Assembly (NCBI GenBank): GCA_029012525.1
Contig: JAQXMG010000064.1
Span: forward strand, 1-24,057
Reading direction: 5' to 3'
DNA: 24,057 nt
Source of the DNA: a bacterium
Lineage (GTDB): Bacteria; Bacillota_I; Bacilli_A; RF39; UBA660
Shown one piece after another: positions 1 through 5,678 of this stretch (position 1 is its first letter; each line of letters opens with the position of its first letter). The notes below the pieces were generated by a model. That model was given only the letters and a program-made list of their open reading frames with translations, did not search any database and had not been told where the DNA came from. A program made the position numbers and the translations under genes.

Positions 1-62
1 TTAATGGAGAAGATTATATTACAAAGGCTTTTGATAGATACAAAGATAGAATAAAAATGTAA
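1..62 (+). CDS. 3' end of a hypothetical protein
   Basis: Open from the left edge of the window (frame starting at base 3) to TAA at 60-62. It gives about 19 residues ending in KDRIKM. The same strand and tight spacing to the next SD make this the tail of a real upstream gene. Nothing can be said about its function. The dyad copy at 52-67 overlaps its last codons. Confidence 0.6.
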   Translation, partial: NGEDYITKAFDRYKDRIKM

Positions 63-67
63 TTTTA
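52..67 (+). repeat. Start-associated dyad, copy 1
   Basis: TAAAA, six-base spacer ATGTAA, TTTTA; then an AGAGAGGT-type SD and the ATG at 85. This copy overlaps the end of the preceding gene. The element is defined in the findings. Confidence 0.7.
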
Positions 68-84
68 TAGAGAGGTAAATTATT

Positions 85-252
85 ATGGAAGAAAGATTAA
101 AGACATTATTATACAATGCAATTTCATTGCTGGTCGATGAAACATTTGAACAGTACGATGATGAGGAAGAATGGAGAGCAATGCTTGAAAATGAATTAGG
201 TTGTACCTTTGAAGAATTGGAACAGCTTGGAATAATTCATTTTATGGTATAG
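85..252 (+). CDS. Small acidic hypothetical protein (55 aa)
   Basis: ATG at 85 follows GAGAGGT at 70-76 with good spacing; stop TAG at 250-252. The product is 55 residues, rich in Glu/Asp and probably helical (MEERLKTLL at the N-terminus, EEWRAMLENELG in the middle). There is no signal peptide, membrane segment or Cys motif. It is not recognised. Spacing, SD and matching neighbours support a real gene. Confidence 0.75.
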   Translation: MEERLKTLLYNAISLLVDETFEQYDDEEEWRAMLENELGCTFEELEQLGIIHFMV

Positions 253-256
253 GATT

Positions 257-272
257 ATAAAGGATGATTTTA
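257..272 (+). repeat. Start-associated dyad, imperfect copy
   Basis: ATAAA, GGATGA, TTTTA: one mismatch in the left arm. It is followed by AGTGGAGG and the ATG at 289. Confidence 0.5.
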
Positions 273-288
273 AGTGGAGGATTTATTT

Positions 289-483
289 ATGAAGTATTGT
301 GTAACGATTGTTAGAACTGGTTGTATGTTTATTGAAGCAGAGAACGAAGCGGAAGCAATGGGTATTGCGAATCACCAAACTACCGATGCAGTAAATTGGT
401 CGGACGATTGGGAAGCAACGGATTGTATGGAAGATGATTCTGCTTTGGATGGTATGTATATCAAAGAAAAGGCTTTTGATTAA
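289..483 (+). CDS. Hypothetical protein (64 aa)
   Basis: A GTG at 274 is in frame but is part of the SD (GTGGAGG, 274-280), so ATG 289 is chosen. The 64-residue product starts MKYCVTIVRTG, with a beta-like first segment followed by EAENEAEAMGIAN, which looks like an amphipathic helix. This strand-then-helix pattern recurs in other small genes here (for example at 1196). No known family recognised; no export signal. Confidence 0.8.
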   Translation: MKYCVTIVRTGCMFIEAENEAEAMGIANHQTTDAVNWSDDWEATDCMEDDSALDGMYIKEKAFD

Positions 484-488
484 GATTA

Positions 489-504
489 TAAAATGACGAT
501 TTTA
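489..504 (+). repeat. Start-associated dyad, copy 2
   Basis: TAAAA, TGACGA, TTTTA; it runs into AAAGGAG and the ATG at 519. Confidence 0.75.
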
Positions 505-518
505 AAGGAGTAAAGATT

Positions 519-767
519 ATGAATAAAAAGATTTATGCGGTTGATTTGTGTTATTACACGGAAGAAAATGTACCTGAATGTGGTGCAGTAATCTTTATTA
601 GAAGTGATAAAGATATTACTATATTGCCGACACATATTATTAAAGAAAATATCTTTGTTGAAGATGCTATGGAAAATAATGATTGTGAGGGTATAGGAAA
701 TATTTTTGAAATTACCGAAGAGGAATTTTACGAAGAATATCCAAACGAAGATTTAATTGAAATGTAA
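519..767 (+). CDS. Acidic hypothetical protein (82 aa)
   Basis: ATG at 519, nine bases after AAGGAG. The product begins MNKKIYAVDLCYYTEEN and ends in a strongly acidic tail (EITEEEFYEEYPNEDLIEM). It is a soluble cytoplasmic protein with no recognisable domain. Two dispersed Cys residues do not make a metal site. It is tightly packed between dyad-led neighbours. Confidence 0.85.
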   Translation: MNKKIYAVDLCYYTEENVPECGAVIFIRSDKDITILPTHIIKENIFVEDAMENNDCEGIGNIFEITEEEFYEEYPNEDLIEM

Positions 768-801
768 GCATATAAATTGGATAACAAATGAGGGATTTAC
801 A

Positions 802-990
802 ATGATTAAGGTTGATATGTGGTATGAAGATAGTCACACAGAAGCGGATAAAATTGATGTAACCTTTTATCCGAATGATGGAAAATATAGAGGTAACATC
901 TATAAGGGTGGAAAAATGATAGGTGATTATGTTTGTAATAATTCTATCGAACTGGAAAAAACATTTAGTCAGTTGCATTTTAATTGGTAA
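802..990 (+). CDS. Small hypothetical protein (62 aa)
   Basis: The frame opens further upstream at a TTG (757) inside the previous gene, but ATG 802 with GAGGGA at 790-795 is the natural start. The product MIKVDMWYEDSHTEADKI... is predicted beta-rich with a Lys/Gly turn region (YRGNIYKGGKMIGDY). I remember similar short proteins from Clostridia mobile elements, but none with a known role. Confidence 0.8.
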   Translation: MIKVDMWYEDSHTEADKIDVTFYPNDGKYRGNIYKGGKMIGDYVCNNSIELEKTFSQLHFNW

Positions 991-1006
991 TACGGAGGAT
1001 TTAGAA

Positions 1007-1183
1007 ATGGGAGAAATAAAAGTTGTAAAGGAACTGAAAGTAGATATGACTTTCTATATGGAAATGAAAGATGACGAAACAGAACAAGAAGCTATTGATA
1101 GGTTCTATAAGGAATTTACAACAGAAAACATGACAACGGAAAGTAGTATACAAGTATATGATATGGAAGTACAGGAAATGTAA
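1007..1183 (+). CDS. Small acidic hypothetical protein (58 aa)
   Basis: CGGAGG at 993-998 places the start at ATG 1007 rather than at upstream in-frame codons inside the previous gene. The product is 58 aa, beginning MGEIKVVKELKVDMTFYMEM, with a Glu-rich helical centre (DDETEQEAIDRFYKEF) and a final strand. The strand-helix-strand pattern may be a small alpha/beta fold; that is inference only. Confidence 0.75.
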   Translation: MGEIKVVKELKVDMTFYMEMKDDETEQEAIDRFYKEFTTENMTTESSIQVYDMEVQEM

Positions 1184-1195
1184 GGAGGTTAAATT

Positions 1196-1438
1196 ATGAA
1201 GCATTATGTTATTGTCAATGATTGGGCAAATGAGTATGAAAGTGGAACTACCATTCTTGGTGTAGCACATTCTATGGAAGAAGCAAAGGAAATTTTTAAC
1301 CAGAGCCTTGCCGATGAAAAGCAGTATGCGGAAGAACACGGGCTTATAATCTATGATGATTGCGAAACTGTCTTTGATGCAGGAGAAGATGGATATTATA
1401 TTAGCAATCATACTAATTTGTATATCCAGATGGTGTAA
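1196..1438 (+). CDS. Hypothetical protein (80 aa)
   Basis: Near-ideal SD AAGGAGG at 1183-1189 before ATG 1196, only 12 bases after the previous stop. The product begins MKHYVIVNDWANEYESG and contains a helix (HSMEEAKEIFNQSLADEKQYAEEHG) followed by acidic beta segments. It resembles the strand-then-helix arrangement of the gene at 289. No catalytic motif, membrane segment or Zn ligands. Function unknown. Confidence 0.85.
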   Translation: MKHYVIVNDWANEYESGTTILGVAHSMEEAKEIFNQSLADEKQYAEEHGLIIYDDCETVFDAGEDGYYISNHTNLYIQMV

Positions 1439-1443
1439 GCAAA

Positions 1444-1459
1444 TAAAAGCGTGATTTTA
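1444..1459 (+). repeat. Start-associated dyad, copy 3
   Basis: TAAAA, GCGTGA, TTTTA; followed by AACGGAGG and the ATG at 1475. Confidence 0.75.
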
Positions 1460-1474
1460 AACGGAGGATTTAAT

Positions 1475-1771
1475 ATGAATATTAGTGAACTTGGTTATGA
1501 ATTGTATAAAATTGATTGGTTGCGTAGAATTTCCGCAGACAGACAGATGGATGCAATCAAAGATTATTACGAAGGTTTAGTAGATGAAACGGAATATTCT
1601 TTTGACGATTATATCTATGAATTTGGATATGATGGAGAATTGTATGTGTGTTATGAAGAATTTGTCAATGCTGAATATCTTGATGAACATTATATGAAAG
1701 AATTGTTTAACAATGACAAGTTATTTAATGCGTACAAGAAAGATTTAGATGAAAACTTTTATACGGATTAA
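1475..1771 (+). CDS. Acidic, Tyr-rich hypothetical protein (98 aa)
   Basis: ATG 1475 lies behind CGGAGG; the in-frame GTG at 1451 is inside the dyad and is rejected. The product is highly acidic and unusually rich in Tyr (for example DDYIYEFGYDGELYVCYEEF), soluble and of unknown family. Negative charge and size recall small phage proteins that mimic nucleic acid or bind host factors, but nothing in the sequence proves such a role. Confidence 0.8.
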   Translation: MNISELGYELYKIDWLRRISADRQMDAIKDYYEGLVDETEYSFDDYIYEFGYDGELYVCYEEFVNAEYLDEHYMKELFNNDKLFNAYKKDLDENFYTD

Positions 1772-1776
1772 GCATA

Positions 1777-1792
1777 TAAAAGTGTGGTTTTA
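1777..1792 (+). repeat. Start-associated dyad, copy 4
   Basis: TAAAA, GTGTGG, TTTTA, then AGAGGT; ATG at 1807. The upstream bases GCATA between stop and dyad also recur before other copies. Confidence 0.8.
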
Positions 1793-1806
1793 AGAGGTAA
1801 ATATAT

Positions 1807-2079
1807 ATGAAAATTGTAATTAATAAATGTTATGGCGGTTTTGGACTTTCTAAAGAAGCATATGAATATCTTGGACTTACTTGGGATGGTTATGGATATA
1901 AGTATAATGATAATAGAACAGATTCTAAGTTAGTAGAGTGTGTTGAAACACTTGGTAATATTGCAAGTGGTTCACTTGCAGAATTAAAGGTTGTAGAAAT
2001 TCCAGATGATGTTGAGTGGGAAATTGATGATTACGATGGCATTGAATGGATTGCAGAAGTACATAGAACTTGGGAATAA
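1807..2079 (+). CDS. Conserved-type phage hypothetical protein (90 aa)
   Basis: ATG 1807 follows AAGAGGTAAAT. The product starts MKIVINKCYGGFGLSKEAY, then a Gly/Tyr turn (LTWDGYGYKY), an acidic strand and DDYDGIEWIAEVHRTWE at the end. I recognise this layout (MKIVINKCYGGFxLS near the start, YDGIEWI near the end) from other Firmicute phages and plasmids, where it is unannotated. Family recognition is from memory; function unknown. Its stop codon is the first part of the next dyad. Confidence 0.88.
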   Translation: MKIVINKCYGGFGLSKEAYEYLGLTWDGYGYKYNDNRTDSKLVECVETLGNIASGSLAELKVVEIPDDVEWEIDDYDGIEWIAEVHRTWE

Positions 2080-2092
2080 AATAATGATTTTA
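2077..2092 (+). repeat. Start-associated dyad, copy 5
   Basis: TAAAA, TAATGA, TTTTA; the TAA stop of the previous gene supplies the first three bases. Followed by GGAGGT and a 15-codon reading frame at 2106. Confidence 0.75.
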
Positions 2093-2105
2093 GGAGGTAA
2101 ATAAT

Positions 2106-2153
2106 ATGAAAGCAATTAACATTAACCAGTTGATTATGGAAGAAATAGTATAA
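2106..2153 (+). CDS. 15-residue peptide or truncated gene remnant
   Basis: A full dyad and the SD AGGAGGT precede ATG 2106, but the frame closes after 15 codons (MKAININQLIMEEIV, TAA 2151-2153). Either this is a genuine micro-peptide or, more likely, the 5' stub of a gene whose body was replaced where the dyad-free block begins. The intact translation signals are what is seen; the rest is inference. Confidence 0.35.
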   Translation: MKAININQLIMEEIV

Positions 2154-2216
2154 AACTCTTTACAAAATCTTTGAATCTTTAATTAAAATAAATAATAATC
2201 ATAGGAGGAATTAATT

Positions 2217-2564
2217 ATGTCTATAGACAATAGCAAACTTCAATTTATGCTGAATACACCCACAACAGACATTTTAATTAGCTGGAACGATACACCTACG
2301 ATGAGAAAACTTTTAACATTGTTATATGCTTATGGATATAATTTTGTGAACAAGGAAAATTATAATATCAATCAATCTTGCGAAGATTTAAAGACAGAAA
2401 TTGAGAATGATTTTTATAAATGGTATCACGGTAATAGCAAACCGATTTTGCACATTTTTTATAATCATATCAATGGAAAAAATGAATTGCAGTTGACAAC
2501 TAAAACCATTATAAGAACATATCCACAGTATAAGAATAAAGAGATATTCACATATTTTGGATAA
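2217..2564 (+). CDS. Hypothetical protein (115 aa)
   Basis: First full gene of the dyad-free block; TAGGAGGAATTAATT precedes ATG 2217. The product is moderately basic, with segments DILISWNDTPTMRKLLTLLYAYGY (amphipathic) and KWYHGNSKPILHIFYNHING. No known domain or motif is recognised. The 63 bases upstream contain only weak promoter-like matches (TTTACA near 2159 and TAAAAT near 2184, spacing too long). Confidence 0.8.
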   Translation: MSIDNSKLQFMLNTPTTDILISWNDTPTMRKLLTLLYAYGYNFVNKENYNINQSCEDLKTEIENDFYKWYHGNSKPILHIFYNHINGKNELQLTTKTIIRTYPQYKNKEIFTYFG

Positions 2565-2602
2565 CAATGATGAAAATAACAATGCAAATAGGAGGAAATT
2601 TA

Positions 2603-2800
2603 ATGAACAATCCATGTTATCAGTGTACTGATAGGACTGAAAGATGCCATGCGAAATGTGAAAGATACATTGCGTGGAAAGACGAGAGAAATCAAATACA
2701 ACACAGTATTCATTCATATCTACACCCACCTGGAAGTGCATATTACAGACAACGCATGAAATCCCCATACGCACCTAAATCAAAACATAGATATAGATAA
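2603..2800 (+). CDS. Small Cys-rich protein (65 aa)
   Basis: ATG 2603 follows ATAGGAGG; the frame extends upstream but without a better SD. The N-terminal half has four Cys plus His in the order CYQCTDRTERCHAKC, a CxxC-x6-CxxxC arrangement that suits one small zinc site. The C-terminal half is basic (Arg/Lys/His, ending SKHRYR), consistent with nucleic-acid contact. This short family is familiar from Clostridia phages and has no established role. Zn binding is inferred from Cys spacing. Confidence 0.85.
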   Translation: MNNPCYQCTDRTERCHAKCERYIAWKDERNQIQHSIHSYLHPPGSAYYRQRMKSPYAPKSKHRYR

Positions 2801-2823
2801 TATGATGAGTGGAGGAATTTATA

Positions 2824-3219
2824 ATGTTACAAACTATTGAAACTAAGTTTGGAATTATTTATATTGAAGAATTATATGACAGAGAAGAAGTTGATAGGGT
2901 AAAGATATTCGACAGTGAATTAAAATATATGGACTATTATGGTATTGAAATGCTTGAAAACAACGCATTAGAAATGAATCACACATTAGAGGAAGAATAC
3001 CAGATACTAATTAAATGCTTTAAAGAATGTTTCAGTATAACAGAATTAGTTGGTATCATTATGGGTACGGATAATTTTAAAATAACTGTTAATTGGCTTG
3101 AAGTTGCTAATTGCTTAGAAATTGATTATTATTCAGAAAAAGAAATGATATTGGAAGAAATTAGCGGAAACGAATATGTCAATAAAATAGGCGATTATTA
3201 TATCATTTCAGAATATTAA
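2824..3219 (+). CDS. Acidic hypothetical protein (131 aa)
   Basis: AGTGGAGGAATTTATA precedes ATG 2824; nearly the same leader is used at 3761. The product is acidic and predicted mostly helical, beginning MLQTIETKFGIIYIEELYD. Its middle (LIKCFKECFSITELVGIIMGTDNF) is hydrophobic but is broken by charged residues and unlikely to span a membrane. No family recognised. Confidence 0.82.
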   Translation: MLQTIETKFGIIYIEELYDREEVDRVKIFDSELKYMDYYGIEMLENNALEMNHTLEEEYQILIKCFKECFSITELVGIIMGTDNFKITVNWLEVANCLEIDYYSEKEMILEEISGNEYVNKIGDYYIISEY

Positions 3220-3236
3220 AGAAAGAGGAATTAATT

Positions 3237-3722
3237 ATGAAAAAAATTATTATTTGTCTTATGTCAATGGTTATGGTAATTAGTTTCGCTGCTTGCGGAA
3301 ATTACATGAATGTAAATAATCAAAACGCTTGTATAGTTGATGGTAATGAAAAAATAGTTGTCAGTTATGGTGATATTGAAAGTAACTTTATTATCATGCT
3401 CAATGAAATGGGATATGACAATATATCTGTTTACAATACTGACGATATACCAGATAGAGTTTTGGAAAATCGCAAAGGAAAAAATATAACTATTGTTGAA
3501 AGAGTTATTGGAAAAGTCACTAACTTAGATAAAAACGGAGATGGAATTATTCTTAGCACTTCCGATTCTACATACAATTACATAAGTTATAGGGGGTTAG
3601 ATTTTGAAACAAATGATGAAACAATAATTCTTTCATATCTTGTATATAATCCTGATACTAATTACACTGACGATATTGTTGAAAGATATGACTTCCCACT
3701 TGATAGAGAATATGAAGATTAA
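3237..3722 (+). CDS. Phage-encoded lipoprotein (161 aa)
   Basis: Starts MKKIIICLMSMVMVISFAAC: Lys-rich n-region, hydrophobic core and lipobox FAAC with Cys20 as the lipidation site, so the mature protein should be anchored outside the cell membrane by Lgt/Lsp processing. The remaining ~140 residues are polar, predicted beta-rich and acidic. A segment GKVTNLDKNGDGIIL suggests a beta-barrel-like domain, but no family is recognised. A surface lipoprotein in a temperate-phage accessory block suggests lysogenic conversion or superinfection exclusion; that is inference. Confidence 0.88.
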   Translation: MKKIIICLMSMVMVISFAACGNYMNVNNQNACIVDGNEKIVVSYGDIESNFIIMLNEMGYDNISVYNTDDIPDRVLENRKGKNITIVERVIGKVTNLDKNGDGIILSTSDSTYNYISYRGLDFETNDETIILSYLVYNPDTNYTDDIVERYDFPLDREYED

Positions 3723-3760
3723 GTTATAATAATTAAAATATATGAATGGAGGAATTTATA

Positions 3761-3937
3761 ATGAACTCATACCAAAAAGCGAAATCGAATATAAGAAACA
3801 AAGCTATGGAATGGCAATTAGACATTGACAATCATAGTTATTCATACGGAGAACTGGCCTACTTCAGCAGTTATTTTGAAAGAATGGCAAAGAGATATGG
3901 GCTTATTAAAGAATTTAAAGAGAACGGAATTATTTAA
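3761..3937 (+). CDS. Small conserved-type hypothetical protein (58 aa)
   Basis: ATG 3761 behind ATGGAGGAATTTATA; the in-frame upstream ATG at 3742 region lies ahead of the SD and is rejected. The product MNSYQKAKSNIRNKAMEWQ... is helical, with the pattern NHSYSYGELAYFSSYFERMAKRYGLIKEF that I have seen in other Clostridia phage/plasmid proteins without known function. It is cytoplasmic and basic, with no Cys. It is the last gene before the operator-like repeats at 3940-4000. Confidence 0.82.
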   Translation: MNSYQKAKSNIRNKAMEWQLDIDNHSYSYGELAYFSSYFERMAKRYGLIKEFKENGII

Positions 3938-3939
3938 TA

Positions 3940-4000
3940 TTATACTTTAAAGGGTGCAATATTAAATAAAATAAACAATGTTATACCCTTTAAAGTATAA
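3940..4000 (+). promoter_or_regulatory. Paired inverted operator-like repeats upstream of the HTH gene
   Basis: TTATACTTTAAAGGGT (3940-3955) and its exact reverse complement ACCCTTTAAAGTATAA (3985-4000) are separated by 29 bases. The right site is itself a 20-bp palindrome, TTATAC-N8-GTATAA (3981-4000), and CTTTAAAG occurs in each arm. There is no T-run after the right arm, so it is not a terminator. Placement just ahead of an HTH protein suggests autoregulation, by a looping pair of operators or an RNA stem next to the SD at 4006. Repeats seen; role inferred. Confidence 0.65.
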
Positions 4001-4019
4001 AACATGGGAGTGGAAAATC

Positions 4020-4346
4020 ATGCCGTATAAAAGCGAAAAAATTAAACTTAATGAATTGCAAGACAGACGAAAAAAATTAACAGATGTACAAAGACAAGAA
4101 ATTGAAAAACTATATGGAACTGGAAGTCATAGTTTGAATAGTTTGGCCAAAAAATTTGATGTTAGCAAGAAAACAATACTTTTGATTGTAAATAAAGACA
4201 GTGCAGAGAAATCAAAACAATATCGCAAAGAGCATTGGAAAGAATGGGAAAAGAAAGGCGAAGAAAGGAATAAGGCAGTAAGAAATTATCGTCATTACAA
4301 ACAAGAACTGTATAAGAATGGAAAATTAACAGATAGTAATAATTAA
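4020..4346 (+). CDS. Helix-turn-helix DNA-binding protein (108 aa)
   Basis: GGGAG at 4006-4010 selects ATG 4020; an upstream in-frame ATG at 3978 lies inside the inverted repeat and has no SD. Residues ~20-58 read LTDVQRQEIEKLYGTG, then SLNSLAKKFDVSKKTILLI: a classic resolvase/Homeodomain-like HTH with the turn at KKFDVSKKT. A long, very basic helix follows (KEHWKEWEKKGEERNKAVRNYRHYKQELY). I recognise this HTH-plus-basic-tail family from Firmicute phages. It probably binds the palindromes at 3940-4000; binding is not shown by sequence alone. Confidence 0.88.
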   Translation: MPYKSEKIKLNELQDRRKKLTDVQRQEIEKLYGTGSHSLNSLAKKFDVSKKTILLIVNKDSAEKSKQYRKEHWKEWEKKGEERNKAVRNYRHYKQELYKNGKLTDSNN

Positions 4347-4410
4347 TAATTATACATAAAATAATGTATAATAATACAAAAATAAATAATCAAAGAGAGG
4401 AATTTTTGTC

Positions 4411-4716
4411 ATGAGCTATACAAGAAAATGCAATGATTTTATAGTATTTGTTAATTGTGTAAGCAATCCTGAATTAAATTACGAAATGTATTATCAAGAC
4501 ATTGAGAACAAGATTATGTCTGACGAATATAAACCTAAAACAACTATGGAAAGTTTAATAAAGATGATTGTTTTGTCTTTTGATTGTGATGATAATTATG
4601 GAGAATACGATGAAAATACTGGGTGTGGCGGTTATGGAAACGAATTTGCTTTGGAAGAATGTTTTCGATATATTGAAGAGCATGGCGGATATGCAGAATT
4701 TGATTATTATTGTTAA
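4411..4716 (+). CDS. Acidic hypothetical protein (101 aa)
   Basis: AGAGAGGAATTTTTGTC precedes ATG 4411. The product is acidic with a Gly/Asp/Asn-rich stretch (DDNYGEYDENTGCGGYGNE) and ends in Tyr-Tyr-Cys. Its four Cys residues are dispersed and not in CxxC pairs. A TATAAT lies upstream at 4367-4372 but without a convincing -35. Another overlapping frame at 4568-4768 is a shadow of this gene. Function unknown. Confidence 0.8.
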   Translation: MSYTRKCNDFIVFVNCVSNPELNYEMYYQDIENKIMSDEYKPKTTMESLIKMIVLSFDCDDNYGEYDENTGCGGYGNEFALEECFRYIEEHGGYAEFDYYC

Positions 4717-4726
4717 TGTTAAATAC

Positions 4727-4755
4727 TTGACAACTATCTATATGTGGAATATAAT
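4727..4755 (+). promoter_or_regulatory. Consensus sigma-A promoter for the double-RHH gene
   Basis: TTGACA (4727-4732), 17-base spacer, TATAAT (4750-4755): both boxes are perfect. An imperfect inverted repeat, TATCTATAT (from 4735) against ATATAGGATA, flanks the -10 and could be the RHH protein's own operator. Confidence 0.85.
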
Positions 4756-4793
4756 TAATATAGGATAAGAAATAATATAATAAGGACGGGATT

Positions 4794-5186
4794 ATGATTA
4801 TGGCTGGATATATTAAAGTAAGCGTTAAAAAATTACCTACTCAAGCACTTAATATGCAAGTGAATAAATCTATATTTTATGATTTTAAAGTGAAGTGTAA
4901 AGAAAAGGGGTTGCCATTAAATGTTGTGATTGAAGTATTTATGAATCAATACGCAAACGGAAAATATCATTTAGACAAAAAAGACATACTAAAATGGAAA
5001 GAAGACGGCGAAGAAACTGAAACACTTAATAGCACATTTAATAAGGAAATCTATACAAGGTTTAAAAGTGCAGTAAAAAAAGACAGACTATTTGTCAAGT
5101 ATGTAATTTCAGCTTTTATTGAAGATTATTCTAAAAATGATTTAGTAATGGAATTTGCAAGAATGGACGGTGATAAAAGTGATTGA
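4794..5186 (+). CDS. Single-chain tandem ribbon-helix-helix regulator (130 aa)
   Basis: AAGGACGGG precedes ATG 4794; a second ATG at 4800 is equally possible. The protein holds two similar copies of an RHH-like unit: residues ~18-56 (ALNMQVNKSIFYDFKVKCKE...) and ~77-115 (TLNSTFNKEIYTRFKSAVKK...). Each has a short strand (NMQVNK / NSTFNK), a helix, a turn and a second helix. RHH proteins (Arc/MetJ/CopG) normally dimerise to make the DNA-binding ribbon; here one chain may supply both halves. It is driven by the promoter at 4727 and is a likely transcription regulator. RHH assignment is by pattern, not search. Confidence 0.8.
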   Translation: MIMAGYIKVSVKKLPTQALNMQVNKSIFYDFKVKCKEKGLPLNVVIEVFMNQYANGKYHLDKKDILKWKEDGEETETLNSTFNKEIYTRFKSAVKKDRLFVKYVISAFIEDYSKNDLVMEFARMDGDKSD

Positions 5187-5568
5187 CGGATTATTTATTG
5201 CATCTATTGTTGGTAGCTGTGTACAGTTTATTAAAGAAAAATTAGAGAATACAATTCCAGCAGAAAATTGGGCAAATAAAGAGCTTTATTACAAGGATAT
5301 ATTAGACAATGTTCCTATTGAACAACGCATGAAAAACCTTCAGAATGGAAAATATAGAATGACAGAAACATATTCTGAGCCTCACAGAAAACCAGACGGA
5401 AGGATTATTATTGAAAATTGTTTGCTGTACAAAAGTGATTTAGAGGTTTACGGCGCAGTACAAACTATGGAATGGGTAAGACAAGGAAAATATAATCTTA
5501 GCGACGAAGAGTTGAAAAAAGAAGAAATGCGTATAAAGAAGAAAAATGAATATTTATTCAGTTTGTAA
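5179..5568 (+). CDS. Hypothetical protein overlapping the RHH gene (129 aa)
   Basis: The frame is open from TTG 5155. GTG 5179 overlaps the RHH stop and gives VIDGLFIASIVGSCVQFIKEKL, but the SD is weak and GTG 5170 or TTG 5155 are alternatives. The N-terminus has a short hydrophobic stretch (LFIASIVGSCVQF) that may be a buried helix. The rest is soluble, with EPHRKPDGRIIIENCLLYKSDLEVYGAVQTMEWVRQGKY and a charged C-terminal helix. No family recognised. Overlap implies translational coupling with the RHH regulator. Confidence 0.75.
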   Translation: MIDGLFIASIVGSCVQFIKEKLENTIPAENWANKELYYKDILDNVPIEQRMKNLQNGKYRMTETYSEPHRKPDGRIIIENCLLYKSDLEVYGAVQTMEWVRQGKYNLSDEELKKEEMRIKKKNEYLFSL

Positions 5569-5609
5569 ATAAAATTTGATGCAAAATGAATGTGGAAAAT
5601 AAAAACTAC

Positions 5610-5638
5610 TTGACAGGTGTGAAAATATATGGTATAAT
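5610..5638 (+). promoter_or_regulatory. Consensus extended -10 promoter for the recombinase gene
   Basis: TTGACA (5610-5615), 17-base spacer, TGG immediately before TATAAT (5633-5638), which is an extended -10. The spacer contains GTGAAAATAT, which also occurs in the right arm of the long inverted repeat at 18643-18698. Confidence 0.87.
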
Positions 5639-5678
5639 ATAGTAAAGATAAAGAATATGTACCAAAGGGGCGATTAAA

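Noticed and set aside
1001..1411. 136-codon open frame on the minus strand
   Set aside because: It lies wholly opposite well-supported + strand genes at 1007 and 1196, is Phe/Ile/Cys-rich in the manner of reverse-complement AT-rich coding DNA, and has no SD.
2388..2774. 128-codon minus-strand frame
   Set aside because: Opposite two + strand genes with good leaders; composition typical of a shadow frame.
4568..4768. 66-codon + strand frame
   Set aside because: Overlaps most of the gene at 4411 in another frame and runs through the consensus promoter at 4727.
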